Assembly: GCA_965230605.1 (NCBI GenBank)
Contig: CBDDLD010000004.1
Span: forward strand, 620,001-684,000
Length of the DNA stretch: 64,000 nucleotides
From: CBDDLD01 sp965230605
GTDB lineage: Bacteria > Bacteroidota > Bacteroidia > Flavobacteriales > Flavobacteriaceae
Reading direction: 5' to 3'
In this document: in pieces, positions 1-8,815 of the stretch
How positions within the stretch are numbered: position 1 is the first letter of the stretch
Layout: each line of letters opens with the position of its first letter
The notes under the pieces: generated by a model
Told to the model about the DNA's origin: nothing
Database searches by the model: none
Seen by the model: the letters and a program-made list of their open reading frames with translations, nothing else
Translations under genes and position numbers: made by a program

Positions 1-1
1 T

Positions 2-943
2 TTGTGGCTAATATATGTTGGGTATACTGCTGCTGAAACAATACTTTTACAAGTTGCAGGGATGTCGTTCTTTGATGCCATAAACCATGCTTTAAGTACA
101 CTATCTACTGGTGGGTTTTCTACTAAAAATGCGAGTATTGCCCATTGGAACGATAATCCTGCGATACAATATATCATCATGTTCTTCATGTTTTTAGCAG
201 GGACTAATTTTGTACTTAGCTATTACATTTTTAAGGGAAGAGTACAGAAAGTCATACGCGATGATGAGTTTAAATTATACTTTAAATTTATCATCATATT
301 TACTGTCGTAGCTGTATTGCTTATTTATTTTAGAGCTGACGTGAGTCAATCTTCGGTAGCACACCCCATGGTATTTGGAGAATTAGAGAGTGCTATTAGG
401 CATGGTCTTTTCCAAGTATTAGCTATTGTAACAACCACAGGATTTGTAACTGCAGATTATACCATGTGGACACCTTTCTTAGTGGTTTTCTTCTTTGGTT
501 TAATGTTTCTAGGAGGATCAGCAGGGAGTACAGCTGGTGGTGTAAAAGTGGTTCGTCATTTAATTCTCATTAAAAATGGGTTTTTAGAATTTAAAAGAGC
601 ACTTCACCCTAATGCCATTTTACCGGTACGTTACAATAAAAAATCTGTTTCCGGTGGCATTGTTTTCAATATACTAGGGTTTTTTATGGTGTACATGCTT
701 TCATTTATTGTAGGTGCGCTGGTTTTTTCGATGTTTCAAATCGATTTTGAATCTGCTATAGGATTGTCAGCATCGAGTTTAGGAAATGTAGGTCCGGCTT
801 TAGGTGAATTTGGTCCCGTTCATAACTATTCGGCATTGCCAACTTTAGGAAAATGGTGGTCTGCATTTTTGATGCTTTTAGGGCGTTTAGAATTATTTAC
901 CGTACTCATTCTTTTAACACCTTTTTTCTGGAGAAATAGGTAA
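2..943 (+). CDS. trkH: Trk-type potassium uptake protein, TrkH family (N-terminus cut by window edge)
   Basis: This is the C-terminal 313 residues of a TrkH/KtrB-type potassium channel subunit in the inner membrane. The frame stays open to the left edge, so the TTG at position 2 is not a real start; family members are usually near 480-500 residues. Three pore-loop filter segments are visible, each around a central glycine: STGGFS at about residues 35-40, TTTGF at 144-148 and SSLGNVGP at 258-265. The conserved GGSAGSTAGG stretch lies at about 171-180, and hydrophobic helices fill the rest. In this family the pore protein works with a cytoplasmic TrkA regulator, which would have to lie upstream, outside the window. 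The assignment is secure; only the N-terminal part is missing. Confidence 0.93.
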   Translation: MWLIYVGYTAAETILLQVAGMSFFDAINHALSTLSTGGFSTKNASIAHWNDNPAIQYIIMFFMFLAGTNFVLSYYIFKGRVQKVIRDDEFKLYFKFIIIFTVVAVLLIYFRADVSQSSVAHPMVFGELESAIRHGLFQVLAIVTTTGFVTADYTMWTPFLVVFFFGLMFLGGSAGSTAGGVKVVRHLILIKNGFLEFKRALHPNAILPVRYNKKSVSGGIVFNILGFFMVYMLSFIVGALVFSMFQIDFESAIGLSASSLGNVGPALGEFGPVHNYSALPTLGKWWSAFLMLLGRLELFTVLILLTPFFWRNR

Positions 944-1119
944 TATAAAACATTGATTTTTTTACTTTTTTTAGAAAATAGTTAATTAATGGGAGTATCA
1001 GTAAATATTGATATTTCCAGATTTTTAGTATTGATTTCTAAGCGTTTAGAGGAATATTTCTTGTAACATTTTGTAATATATTACGTCATATTGGTGTAAT
1101 CAATTAAAAAACATTAATC

Positions 1120-1371
1120 ATGGAACTAACTATTACAACACAAGATTTAGACCCGTTACCTGAACCCGTAAAAGCATACGAATATGCCTCGGAAGGATTA
1201 TTAAATTCTAACTACAAAACTGTAGTTGATGATAACTTCAACACAGCTTCTACGAAATCCGTTTTTGGCGTGAGACAACGTCTTAAATTTTCAAGGTTCT
1301 TCATGGTCAACTACCTTGATGTGATATTAAAATTATCAGTATTTGCAATTGCATTAGCATTCATCATCTAA
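1120..1371 (+). CDS. Small hypothetical protein with C-terminal membrane segment
   Basis: An 83-residue protein I do not recognise. The first 60 residues are polar and acidic at the N-terminus (LDPLPEP). Residues from about 62 to the end (YLDVILKLSVFAIALAFII) form one hydrophobic helix, so this is probably a tail-anchored or single-pass membrane protein. It has its own A/T-rich upstream region of about 175 bases after trkH and is followed by a terminator-like hairpin at 1405-1430, so it looks like a single-gene transcript. The ATG at 1120 is the only sensible start. No function can be assigned. Confidence 0.6.
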   Translation: MELTITTQDLDPLPEPVKAYEYASEGLLNSNYKTVVDDNFNTASTKSVFGVRQRLKFSRFFMVNYLDVILKLSVFAIALAFII

Positions 1372-1404
1372 GCATTTACAACTTACATATATAGATCTTA
1401 AACT

Positions 1405-1430
1405 GATGCTTTTTTTCTAAAGCATCTTTT
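1405..1430 (+). terminator. Probable rho-independent terminator after the 83-residue gene
   Basis: GATGCTTT (1405-1412) pairs with AAAGCATC (1419-1426) around a six-base T-rich loop, followed by TTTT. It lies 34 bases after the stop of the small gene on the same strand. Confidence 0.55.
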
Positions 1431-1503
1431 ATAATTATTTCTCAATGCAAACTGTATTGAGTAGGCTCTTAGTATATAGTGTTAACTTAAAAATTGAATT
1501 AGT

Positions 1504-1776
1504 ATGGGATTTGGTGGATCAGTTCAAGCAATGATAACTTCATTGAAGAATAATGACAGGCGACGTAAAAAACGTAAGCCATTTGATAAAGATAAAGTTG
1601 GAGGTTATGGAGAATCGTCTAAACCTGAATATGATTTCCCAGAGGCTACACCTGAGGTTTTAAGTGAAATTAGAGAACGCCTTAGAAAAGAGCGAAAAAC
1701 TAGGATGATTAAAATCATAATCGTTACAGTTGCTTTAGTAATTGCTGTAGTGTGGCTATCTATAAAATACTTATAA
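1504..1776 (+). CDS. Small basic single-pass membrane protein, first of a tandem pair
   Basis: A 90-residue protein with a basic middle (RRRKKRK at about 20-26), a charged amphipathic stretch (LSEIRERLRKERKTR) and one C-terminal membrane helix from about 69 to 88. By the positive-inside rule the basic part should be cytoplasmic. The N-terminal block MGFGGSVQAMITSLKNN resembles small proteins I recall from other Flavobacteriia, but no function is known to me. The next gene starts two bases after its stop and shares the same pattern: NN, RRRKKR, KP, FP.A.P, a basic amphipathic helix, then a membrane helix. The two look like tandem paralogues in one transcript. Confidence 0.7.
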   Translation: MGFGGSVQAMITSLKNNDRRRKKRKPFDKDKVGGYGESSKPEYDFPEATPEVLSEIRERLRKERKTRMIKIIIVTVALVIAVVWLSIKYL

Positions 1777-1777
1777 T

Positions 1778-2056
1778 ATGAGTTTTGGTATAGGTCAACA
1801 TATGGTAATTATAGTCCGCAATAATCAACATTTGCGGCGCAGAAAAAAGCGTGAAAAGTTTAAGATGTCTAAGGATGCATGGGGCATTGCTTATAAGCCT
1901 GCCCTAAATTTTCCTAAAGCCAGTCCTAAACTTTTAAAGGGTATAAAGAAAAGACTTCAAAAAGAAAACCAAAGAGAATTGTACTTAGCACTATTAATTA
2001 CAGTATGCATAAGTATAATTGCTGTAGTGCTTACCAAGCAGTATATTTTGACTTGA
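1778..2056 (+). CDS. Small basic single-pass membrane protein, second of a tandem pair
   Basis: A 92-residue protein that follows its paralogue with one intervening base, so the two are almost certainly co-transcribed and may be translationally coupled. Shared positions include NN at about 16-17, RRRKK at 20-24, KP, FPKASP, a basic helix (IKKRLQKEN) and one C-terminal membrane segment of about 20 residues. Sequence identity to the partner is modest, so the duplication is old. The function is unknown. The gene ends 10 bases from the stop of the convergent aminotransferase gene, and I see no terminator hairpin between them. Confidence 0.65.
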   Translation: MSFGIGQHMVIIVRNNQHLRRRKKREKFKMSKDAWGIAYKPALNFPKASPKLLKGIKKRLQKENQRELYLALLITVCISIIAVVLTKQYILT

Positions 2057-2066
2057 TTCTACGCTT

Positions 2067-3251
2067 CTAATCTAATAGCGACTTAATACGTCTTATGGCT
2101 TCAATAATCTGTTCCTGAGAGGCTGCATAAGAAATTCTTATACAGTTAGGATTGCCAAAAGCATCACCGGTTACTGTAGCTACATGCGCTTCCTCTAATA
2201 AGAGCATTGAAAAGTCTGTAGCGTTATTGATGAGCTTCCCTTTTATGGTTTTTCCGAAGTAATAGGAAATGTCAGGAAACACATAAAATGCACCCTCCGG
2301 CTCATTGCTTTTAAATCCATTAATATCGCTAAGTAAGCCTAATATGAGTTGACGTCTCACTTTAAACTCATCGACCATATGTTTTACTTTAGAAGGCGAA
2401 GCATTTAAAGCTTCGATCACGGCACGTTGAGCAATACAGTTGGCACCACTTGTTATCTGGCCTTGCATTTTGTTGCATGCTCTGGCAATCCAGCTAGGCG
2501 CACCAATATATCCAATACGCCAACCCGTCATAGCAAAAGCTTTAGATACACCATTGACAGTTACAGTTCGGTCATACATATCGTCAAACTGTGCCATACT
2601 GTTATGACCACCTATGAAATTTATATGCTCGTAGATTTCATCAGAAACCACATATATGTTCGGATGTTTTTGTATAACATCTGCTAAAGCTCTCAACTCC
2701 TCTTTACTATATACTGAACCACTCGGATTACAAGGTGAACTGTACCAGATCATTTTGGTTCTTGGTGTTATGGAAGCTTCAAGCTGTTCAGCGGTCATCT
2801 TGAAATCATTTTCAATAGATGTTTTTACTTCAACAGGAACACCTTCCGCAAGCTTTACAATTTCAGCATAACTTACCCAATATGGACATGGCAAGATAAC
2901 TTCATCACCTTTATTAAGCAGTACCATAGCAACATTAGCTAAGGATTGCTTAGCACCAGTAGATACTACGATTTGAGGTAATGTGTAATTTAAGTTATTA
3001 TCACGCTTAAATTTATTAATTATGGCCTCTTTTAGGTCTGCATAACCGTCAACAGGAGTATAAGACTTGTAATTGTCGTTAATGGCTTGTATTGCTGCCT
3101 CTTTTATAAATTCCGGGATATTAAAATCAGGTTCTCCTAAACTTAACCCAATAATATCTTTCCCCTCAGCCCTTAATTCCCTGGCTTTAGCAGCCATTGC
3201 TAAAGTCTGTGAAGTCGATAGATTATTTATTCTATCAGAAAGTTGGTTCAT
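2067..3251 (-). CDS. PLP-dependent aminotransferase, class I (aspartate aminotransferase-like)
   Basis: A 394-residue fold-type I aminotransferase, a normal length for subgroup I-beta/gamma enzymes. Residues expected for cofactor binding are visible: Asn175 in SSPCNPSG, Asp204 and Tyr207 in SDEIYEH, and the Schiff-base lysine Lys237 in GVSKAFAMTGWRIGY. A C-terminal arginine in CIRISYA should bind the substrate carboxylate. The likely reaction is aspartate/2-oxoglutarate transamination in the cytoplasm, but subgroup enzymes with this signature vary in specificity (prephenate or other amino acids). It starts 21 bases after the desaturase gene ends, so it is probably read from the same promoter. 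Confidence 0.88.
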   Translation of the reverse strand: MNQLSDRINNLSTSQTLAMAAKARELRAEGKDIIGLSLGEPDFNIPEFIKEAAIQAINDNYKSYTPVDGYADLKEAIINKFKRDNNLNYTLPQIVVSTGAKQSLANVAMVLLNKGDEVILPCPYWVSYAEIVKLAEGVPVEVKTSIENDFKMTAEQLEASITPRTKMIWYSSPCNPSGSVYSKEELRALADVIQKHPNIYVVSDEIYEHINFIGGHNSMAQFDDMYDRTVTVNGVSKAFAMTGWRIGYIGAPSWIARACNKMQGQITSGANCIAQRAVIEALNASPSKVKHMVDEFKVRRQLILGLLSDINGFKSNEPEGAFYVFPDISYYFGKTIKGKLINNATDFSMLLLEEAHVATVTGDAFGNPNCIRISYAASQEQIIEAIRRIKSLLD

Positions 3252-3272
3252 TGTTTGAATGTAATAATATAA

Positions 3273-4373
3273 TTATGCTTGTAATGCTGGTTTCATTCCC
3301 ATTTCCTTCAGAAATCTGAAATGAGCAGCAATTGCTTTTCTAGTAGTTTGATACTCTTTATATGGTAAATTAAATTCCTTAGCAGTTTCCCTCACTATTT
3401 TAGAAATTTTTGTGTAGTGAATATGACTGATGTGTGGGAAAATATGATGCTCTACTTGGTGATTTAGTCCGCCGGTAAACCAGTTGATAATTCTGTTTTT
3501 GGTTCCAAAGTTAACCGTGGTTTTTAACTGATGTATAGCCCAAGTGTTTTTCATAGTCCCATTTTCTTCGGGTAATGGCATTTCAGCTTCATCCATCACA
3601 TGTGCTAATTGGAATATGATACTCAGAATTAAACCGGCAACATAATGCATAATGAAGAATCCTAGTAACACTTTCCACCATGCAATATCAGTAATTAAGA
3701 TTGGAAGCACGATCCATGTACATAAATAAATGATTTTAGAGATCACCAATTTACTCCAATTAACCACTGGATTAGGAAACTTACCATAAGACAATTTACG
3801 TTTCATATAACGTTGCATTTGCTTAAAATCAGTAGTGATAGCCCAGTTTATAGTTAATAAGCCATAAAGTAACACAGAGTAATAGTGTTGAAATTTATGA
3901 TGTTTATGCCATTCTGCATGTTTAGAAAAACGTAAGATTCTCCCAGCTTCTAAATCTTCGTCATGACCATGAATGTTGGTATAGGTATGGTGCAATACAT
4001 TGTGCTGTACTTTCCAATTGTATACATTACCAGCTAGGATGTAAATGCTACTTCCCATAAGACGATTTATCCACTCTTTATTGGAGTACGAACCATGATT
4101 ACCATCATGCATCACATTCATACCAACACCAGCCATACCAACTCCCATTACCACGGTAAGTAATAATTGAGCCCATGCCGGAATGTTTAGTGTAAGAAGT
4201 AAGAAGTAAGGTGCTAGGAAGATAGCAAACATAATGATTGTCTTCAACCATAATTTCCAGTTGCCTGTACGCTTGATGTTGTTATCCTTAAAATAAGCAT
4301 TTACGCGTTTATTTAGTGTCCTAAAAAACTTAGCCGAATCGGTCCTGGAAAATGAAAGAGTTTGCGTAGCCAT
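3273..4373 (-). CDS. Membrane fatty acid desaturase (acyl-CoA / front-end type)
   Basis: A 366-residue integral membrane di-iron desaturase. The three histidine boxes are present: HDGNH at 89-93, HNVLHH at 124-129 and QVEHH at 306-310. The glutamine in the third box is typical of front-end (delta-5/6-like) and related acyl-lipid desaturases. Hydrophobic stretches near residues 43-62, 66-85 and 220-260 should form the membrane helices. The enzyme inserts a cis double bond in membrane acyl chains, probably for fluidity control; the exact position cannot be read from the sequence. It heads a transcript that continues into the aminotransferase gene and has its own promoter element at 4422-4429. 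Confidence 0.9.
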   Translation of the reverse strand: MATQTLSFSRTDSAKFFRTLNKRVNAYFKDNNIKRTGNWKLWLKTIIMFAIFLAPYFLLLTLNIPAWAQLLLTVVMGVGMAGVGMNVMHDGNHGSYSNKEWINRLMGSSIYILAGNVYNWKVQHNVLHHTYTNIHGHDEDLEAGRILRFSKHAEWHKHHKFQHYYSVLLYGLLTINWAITTDFKQMQRYMKRKLSYGKFPNPVVNWSKLVISKIIYLCTWIVLPILITDIAWWKVLLGFFIMHYVAGLILSIIFQLAHVMDEAEMPLPEENGTMKNTWAIHQLKTTVNFGTKNRIINWFTGGLNHQVEHHIFPHISHIHYTKISKIVRETAKEFNLPYKEYQTTRKAIAAHFRFLKEMGMKPALQA

Positions 4374-4421
4374 TAATTTAGATTATTAGGTATAAAAAAT
4401 TATGTAATACTAATAAAACGT

Positions 4422-4429
4422 CAAAGATA
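4422..4429 (-). promoter_or_regulatory. Bacteroidota -7 promoter element for the desaturase gene
   Basis: TATCTTTG on the minus strand, an exact TAnnTTTG match, about 50 bases upstream of the desaturase ATG. It is back to back with the rsmG promoter element about 60 bases away. Confidence 0.6.
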
Positions 4430-4488
4430 AATAATTAATATGTGCCATTTATCGCTTTAGGGTTAAATTATTCACAGCAAAATTTAAT

Positions 4489-4496
4489 TACTTTTG
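4489..4496 (+). promoter_or_regulatory. Bacteroidota -7 promoter element for rsmG; decides its start
   Basis: TACTTTTG is an exact TAnnTTTG match 14 bases before the ATG at 4511. Because it sits inside the longer open frame that begins at 4442, it argues that translation starts at 4511. Confidence 0.6.
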
Positions 4497-4510
4497 CCCA
4501 AATTAATTTT

Positions 4511-5137
4511 ATGGAATTAATTCTTAAATATTTCGCTAATCTCAGTACAACTCAGATACAGCAACTGACTACTCTACAGGCACTTTATCTAGAATGGAAT
4601 TCTAAGATTAATGTAGTGTCTCGTAAAGATATTGATGAGCTTTATCTAAGACATGTATTGCATTCGATGGGAATTGCTAAGGTGATTTCTTTTGAAGATG
4701 GTAGTCGTATTCTAGATGTAGGAACCGGGGGAGGGTTTCCCGGGATTCCACTGGCGATTCTATTTCCGAATTGTGAATTTCACCTTGTAGATAGTATCAA
4801 TAAAAAACTAAAAGTGGTTAATGCTGTAGCTGATGCTTTAGAATTGAAAAATGTGAGAACCACACATAGTAGAGTAGAAGCCATAGATGAAACCTATGAT
4901 TTTATTGTCAGTAGAGCGGTGACGGCTATGCCAGAATTTACAAAATGGGTAAAAGGGAAAATCTCTAGACCTCAAAGGAATACGTTGAAGAATGGAATAT
5001 TGTATTTAAAAGGAGGCGATTTAACAGAAGAGCTTCAGTCCTACACTACAGTGGAAGAGTTTAAGTTATCTGATTATTTTGAAGAACCTTTTTTTGACAC
5101 CAAAAAAGTCGTTTACTTACCAATGAAGTATAAATAA
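4511..5137 (+). CDS. rsmG: 16S rRNA (guanine-N7) methyltransferase RsmG (GidB)
   Basis: A 208-residue SAM-dependent methyltransferase that modifies the 16S rRNA 530-loop guanine (G527 in E. coli numbering). Motif I is ILDVGTGGGFPGIPLAI, followed by the HLVDSINKKL motif, and both are characteristic of RsmG. The frame is open to 4442, but the start at 4511 gives the usual family length, begins with the expected amphipathic helix (MELILKYF) and leaves the promoter element upstream. It is transcribed alone: a hairpin terminator follows the stop directly and a divergent desaturase gene lies upstream. Confidence 0.93.
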   Translation: MELILKYFANLSTTQIQQLTTLQALYLEWNSKINVVSRKDIDELYLRHVLHSMGIAKVISFEDGSRILDVGTGGGFPGIPLAILFPNCEFHLVDSINKKLKVVNAVADALELKNVRTTHSRVEAIDETYDFIVSRAVTAMPEFTKWVKGKISRPQRNTLKNGILYLKGGDLTEELQSYTTVEEFKLSDYFEEPFFDTKKVVYLPMKYK

Positions 5138-5166
5138 AAAAAGCTCCCAGTTTCAGGAGCTTTTTT
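5137..5166. terminator. Bidirectional terminator between rsmG and the lipase-like gene
   Basis: An AAAAAAGCTCC arm (5137-5147) pairs with GGAGCTTTTTT (5156-5166) around an eight-base loop. It has T-runs on both strands and lies between two convergent genes. Confidence 0.85.
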
Positions 5167-5185
5167 TATTAGATGTTTACTGTTC

Positions 5186-6886
5186 TTATCTTACAATAAA
5201 CTTTGTTTTGAAGTTTGAATTACTTTCAGAAGTGATATCTAGAACATATAATCCTGAGGATAAACTTACAGGAAGACTGGTACGTCTGCTGATAGAAATT
5301 GTTTCATTAAACATAATTTTACCGGTAAGGTCAATAATTCTAACCTTTGCATTCATGTCATTGTCTGAAAGGATAACAATTTCATCTCTTACAGGATTGT
5401 TTTCAAGCTTAAATGTTAAGATTTCAACATCACCTATTCCTAAGATAGAAGGCGAAATTTCATTAAGTGCAAATTCCGCATTAGCCTGCGTTAACTCAAC
5501 ATGACCTTCATTGGCATCTGGTAAAAATGTATTATCGAAAGGTGTGTTATTTGTTGTAGCTCTTCCAGAGAGATCGATATTATGATACCAATCAATAGGT
5601 GTGCTATCTGTAATTTCTAATGCCAAGGCACTTACTGTTGGAATGAAATTAAACTTGTCAATTTGTAATGCATTTAAAAAATCTGCTGCTAATGGATCTC
5701 CGGTTCCAATATCTCCAGTTAATCCTGAAAGATCAAATAATCCACCAGGTGCTGCATCAACACCATCTACTAGTGGGAAAGCTTGACTATTAGCAGCTTC
5801 TGTTGTAGGTGCAAATATTGGTGGGTCTATAACAATAGTACTTACATTAGCTGTTGTCCCCATTGTTGGTGTAAAATTAATATCGATATCAATATCAACA
5901 TTACCAAATGGAGGAGCAGGCACTTGAAATGACGCGTTCATAACCGTAAAACCTGGACTTACCATGGTTCCACTGTTGCCAATAGCAAAATAGGAAGCTC
6001 CAATACCACTACCATTCATAATAGCTACTTTACGTACTGCTGAAGAAGGAAATCCGCTCATATTCGGATCACTTGTAAATGTGGTTCTAAATGGATGTTC
6101 TTCCGGTAGTGTTTTTGTTGGGTCAAACTCTACATCGCTGCCACCTAATAAGTGTGTTTCAAAGTGGTCTATGAGTAATTGTCTGGCTGCTGGAGATTTC
6201 AAAAATCCATCAATCAAAGGTTGAATATCGGTTACCGGATTTAGTGTGTTAAATGCTAAATAATTTAGTTGATGCTGAAGGCCAATAGGAACATTAGCAC
6301 CATGATGTGGTGAATCAAATGAGATCCATAATCGGGTGTCTGCATCTCTACCAGCATCAGCTTCCATAAAATTAAGCGCATAACGGGCAATTATTCCTCC
6401 CATACTAGGGCCAATGATGACATTTTGCTCCGGACTGTTAGCAGCTTTAGCAGTATTAATAATTTCAATCAGATCAACAAGTAGCATGGCATTTCGCTCT
6501 ATATAATCGGCACCACCATCAACCGTTGCGCCATCAGCTAATCTTGTATAAACCGGGAAGTTTAAAATAACAACATCAAAGCCTTCAGCTCGTACCAAAT
6601 CTGCTAAATTTTGTGTACCTGATGGGCTTGGATAATCCAGTAAAGCATACAAACCTGCAATGCTACGTGTATCTCCCGGATCAAAGCCGTCAATTAAAAT
6701 TATGGGCTTATCCAGGACACCGTCATTTCCTAAAAAGATTTCATATTCTCCTTCTCCAGGGTGATTGGCTGCTTCTCCGTAAGCTGTGACTAGGTCTGGA
6801 GTAATAGTGGATGTAAAATCTATAGTTTGTGCTACTAATAGTAATGGACTAAGGCACAATAATAGTAAAGTGTAATTTATTTTCAT
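5186..6886 (-). CDS. Secreted alpha/beta-hydrolase (lipase-like) with type IX sorting domain
   Basis: A 566-residue exported protein. The chosen start gives a clear signal peptide (MKINYTLLLLCLSPLLLVAQ); an open frame runs 24 codons further upstream but crosses a promoter-like element. The N-terminal half is an alpha/beta hydrolase: ILIDGFDP near the oxyanion region, a nucleophile elbow GPSMGG, and SFDSPHHG, which resembles lipase/esterase sequences. The last 75 residues, from about ILTFKLENNP to TKFIVR, are a type A C-terminal sorting domain of the kind used by the type IX secretion system, so the mature enzyme should be surface-anchored or released. The substrate is unknown, though a lipid or ester is plausible. 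The gene is convergent with rsmG and single in its transcript. Confidence 0.8.
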   Translation of the reverse strand: MKINYTLLLLCLSPLLLVAQTIDFTSTITPDLVTAYGEAANHPGEGEYEIFLGNDGVLDKPIILIDGFDPGDTRSIAGLYALLDYPSPSGTQNLADLVRAEGFDVVILNFPVYTRLADGATVDGGADYIERNAMLLVDLIEIINTAKAANSPEQNVIIGPSMGGIIARYALNFMEADAGRDADTRLWISFDSPHHGANVPIGLQHQLNYLAFNTLNPVTDIQPLIDGFLKSPAARQLLIDHFETHLLGGSDVEFDPTKTLPEEHPFRTTFTSDPNMSGFPSSAVRKVAIMNGSGIGASYFAIGNSGTMVSPGFTVMNASFQVPAPPFGNVDIDIDINFTPTMGTTANVSTIVIDPPIFAPTTEAANSQAFPLVDGVDAAPGGLFDLSGLTGDIGTGDPLAADFLNALQIDKFNFIPTVSALALEITDSTPIDWYHNIDLSGRATTNNTPFDNTFLPDANEGHVELTQANAEFALNEISPSILGIGDVEILTFKLENNPVRDEIVILSDNDMNAKVRIIDLTGKIMFNETISISRRTSLPVSLSSGLYVLDITSESNSNFKTKFIVR

Positions 6887-6906
6887 AAGCAAAGTGTTTA
6901 GAAACT

Positions 6907-6914
6907 TAAAGATA
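6907..6914 (-). promoter_or_regulatory. Possible -7 element for the lipase-like gene
   Basis: TATCTTTA on the minus strand has one mismatch to TAnnTTTG and lies 20 bases before the chosen ATG. It sits inside the longer frame and so supports the shorter start. Confidence 0.35.
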
Positions 6915-6960
6915 CGATCTTTGAAAGTTGAATTCCTATTAGAATCTGTTAAATGCAAAA

Positions 6961-6995
6961 AAAATCCTTAAAAGTATAAGTCTTTTAAGGATTTT
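6961..6995 (-). terminator. Rho-independent terminator of pruA
   Basis: A perfect 14-base stem: AAAATCCTTAAAAG (6961-6974) pairs with CTTTTAAGGATTTT (6982-6995) around a seven-base loop. On the minus strand it runs into a T tract (complement of the A-run at 6957-6964), 24 bases after the pruA stop. Confidence 0.85.
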
Positions 6996-7018
6996 ATTAT
7001 CAAATCGTTATATGTCTG

Positions 7019-8644
7019 TTATCCTAAGAAAGGGTATCTGTAATCTGTTGGAGTTACAAACGTTTCTTTGATCATTCTTGGAGATACCCATCTTAATAAG
7101 TTAAGTGCGCTACCTGCTTTATCGTTAGTTCCTGAAGCTCGGGCACCACCAAATGGTTGTTGTCCAACAACGGCTCCAGTTGGTTTGTCATTAATATAAA
7201 AGTTACCCGCACTATTTTGCAATGCTTTTGTGGCTTCATCTATGGCGTATCTGTCATTTGCTAGAACAGCACCTGTTAAAGCATATTCACTAGTTTCATC
7301 CACTAACTTTAATGTTTCAGAATAAGCATCATCTTCGTACACATAGATTGTCATTACAGGTCCAAAAAGTTCAGTACACATAGTCGTGTATTTTGGATCA
7401 TTAGTAACAATAACTGTAGGCTCAATGAAATATCCTTTACTCTTATCATAACCTCCACCAACTATAATTTCTGCATTGTCATCAGCTTTTGCCTCATCGA
7501 TGAATTTCGCAAGTTTATCAAAAGAACCTTCATGAATTACCGCAGTAATGAAATTGCTCATATCTTCAGGAGATCCCATTTTGAATGAGTTAACATCATC
7601 AATAACCATTTGCTTAACTTCTGGCCATATATTTTTAGGAATATAGGCTCTTGAAGCGGCACTACATTTTTGACCTTGGAATTCAAAAGCTCCTCTAGAA
7701 ATAGCAGTGGCCACTTGTTTTGGCACTGCAGTTTTGTGGGCAATGATAAAGTCTTTTCCTCCAGTTTCACCAACAATTCTTGGATAGGTTTTGTAATTAT
7801 GAATGTTAGCTCCTATTTGTTTCCAAAGTTCTCTGAATATAAATGTTGATCCGGTGAAATGTAAACCAGAAAAATCAGGACTTGCTAATACCGTATTTGT
7901 AATCATAACCGGATCACCAAAAACCACATTAATAACACCGTCAGGTACACCTGCTTCCTTAAACACATCCATGATAACTTTAGCAGAGTAAATTTGACTG
8001 TCACTAGGTTTCCAAACAACCACATTTCCCATCATAGCCATAGAGGCAGGAAGATTGGCTGAAATAGCAGTAAAGTTGAAAGGTGTTACGGCGTAGGTAA
8101 AACCTTCAAGCGGTCTGTATTCTAATCGGTTCCATGCACCGCTTGTACTTTCTGGCTGCTCATGGTAGATATCCGTCATGTATTGCACATTAAAGCGAAG
8201 AAAATCGATAAGCTCACAAGCTGCATCAATTTCAGCTTGATGTATTGTTTTAGATTGCGCAATCATTGTAGCAGCATTTATTTTGGCTCTGTAAGGACCG
8301 GCGATCAACTCTGCAGCTCTTAAAAAGATACCTGCTCTTTGTTCCCATGGTAACTGCGACCATGTTTTTCTTGCTTCTAATGCTGTTGCAATGGCATCTT
8401 CAATATGGGTTTGTTCTGCCAAATGGTATGTTCCAACAATATGCTGGTGGTCATGTGGCGGAGACATGGTTCTTGTATTATCGGTTTTGATATCTTTTCC
8501 ATTGATATATAGAGGGACATCAATTTTGCTATTAAACATCGTCTTATATTCTGCTAAAACAGCTTCTCTTTCAGGTGATCCCGGAGCGTATGATTTAACA
8601 GGCTCGTTAATAGCTACTGGTACATTGAAGAATCCTTTTCCCAT
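7019..8644 (-). CDS. pruA: 1-pyrroline-5-carboxylate dehydrogenase
   Basis: A 541-residue aldehyde dehydrogenase-superfamily enzyme that oxidises L-glutamate gamma-semialdehyde/P5C to glutamate with NAD+, the second step of proline catabolism. The catalytic cysteine Cys327 lies in FQGQKCSAASRAY and the general base Glu293 in VGETGGKD. WEQRAGIFLRAAEL, TPFNFTAISANLPA and FGGARASGTND are typical of the stand-alone PruA subfamily (about 540 residues). The frame is open 27 codons upstream, but the exact promoter element at 8686-8693 lies within that extension, so the ATG at 8644 is chosen. It is a single-gene transcript with a strong terminator. The partner proline dehydrogenase is not in the window. 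Confidence 0.95.
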   Translation of the reverse strand: MGKGFFNVPVAINEPVKSYAPGSPEREAVLAEYKTMFNSKIDVPLYINGKDIKTDNTRTMSPPHDHQHIVGTYHLAEQTHIEDAIATALEARKTWSQLPWEQRAGIFLRAAELIAGPYRAKINAATMIAQSKTIHQAEIDAACELIDFLRFNVQYMTDIYHEQPESTSGAWNRLEYRPLEGFTYAVTPFNFTAISANLPASMAMMGNVVVWKPSDSQIYSAKVIMDVFKEAGVPDGVINVVFGDPVMITNTVLASPDFSGLHFTGSTFIFRELWKQIGANIHNYKTYPRIVGETGGKDFIIAHKTAVPKQVATAISRGAFEFQGQKCSAASRAYIPKNIWPEVKQMVIDDVNSFKMGSPEDMSNFITAVIHEGSFDKLAKFIDEAKADDNAEIIVGGGYDKSKGYFIEPTVIVTNDPKYTTMCTELFGPVMTIYVYEDDAYSETLKLVDETSEYALTGAVLANDRYAIDEATKALQNSAGNFYINDKPTGAVVGQQPFGGARASGTNDKAGSALNLLRWVSPRMIKETFVTPTDYRYPFLG

Positions 8645-8685
8645 AGTTATGTATATGTTTATTTGGTTTAAGAAAAATTGAAGTG

Positions 8686-8693
8686 CAAAGGTA
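8686..8693 (-). promoter_or_regulatory. Bacteroidota -7 promoter element for pruA
   Basis: TACCTTTG on the minus strand, an exact TAnnTTTG match 41 bases before the ATG at 8644. Confidence 0.6.
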
Positions 8694-8815
8694 CAATTTT
8701 TGTTCCATATTATTATGATTTTCAAGTTGTGAGATCACAATGAAAAACCAAAATATTTTGTAAGTTGCCATCTTGTTTACAGACCTAATGCTTTTAATTA
8801 TAAAATAGACCTGCT

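Noticed and set aside
944..1119. Possible small RNA or riboswitch between trkH and the 83-residue gene
   Set aside because: The stretch is A/T-rich with no stable hairpin or recognisable aptamer.
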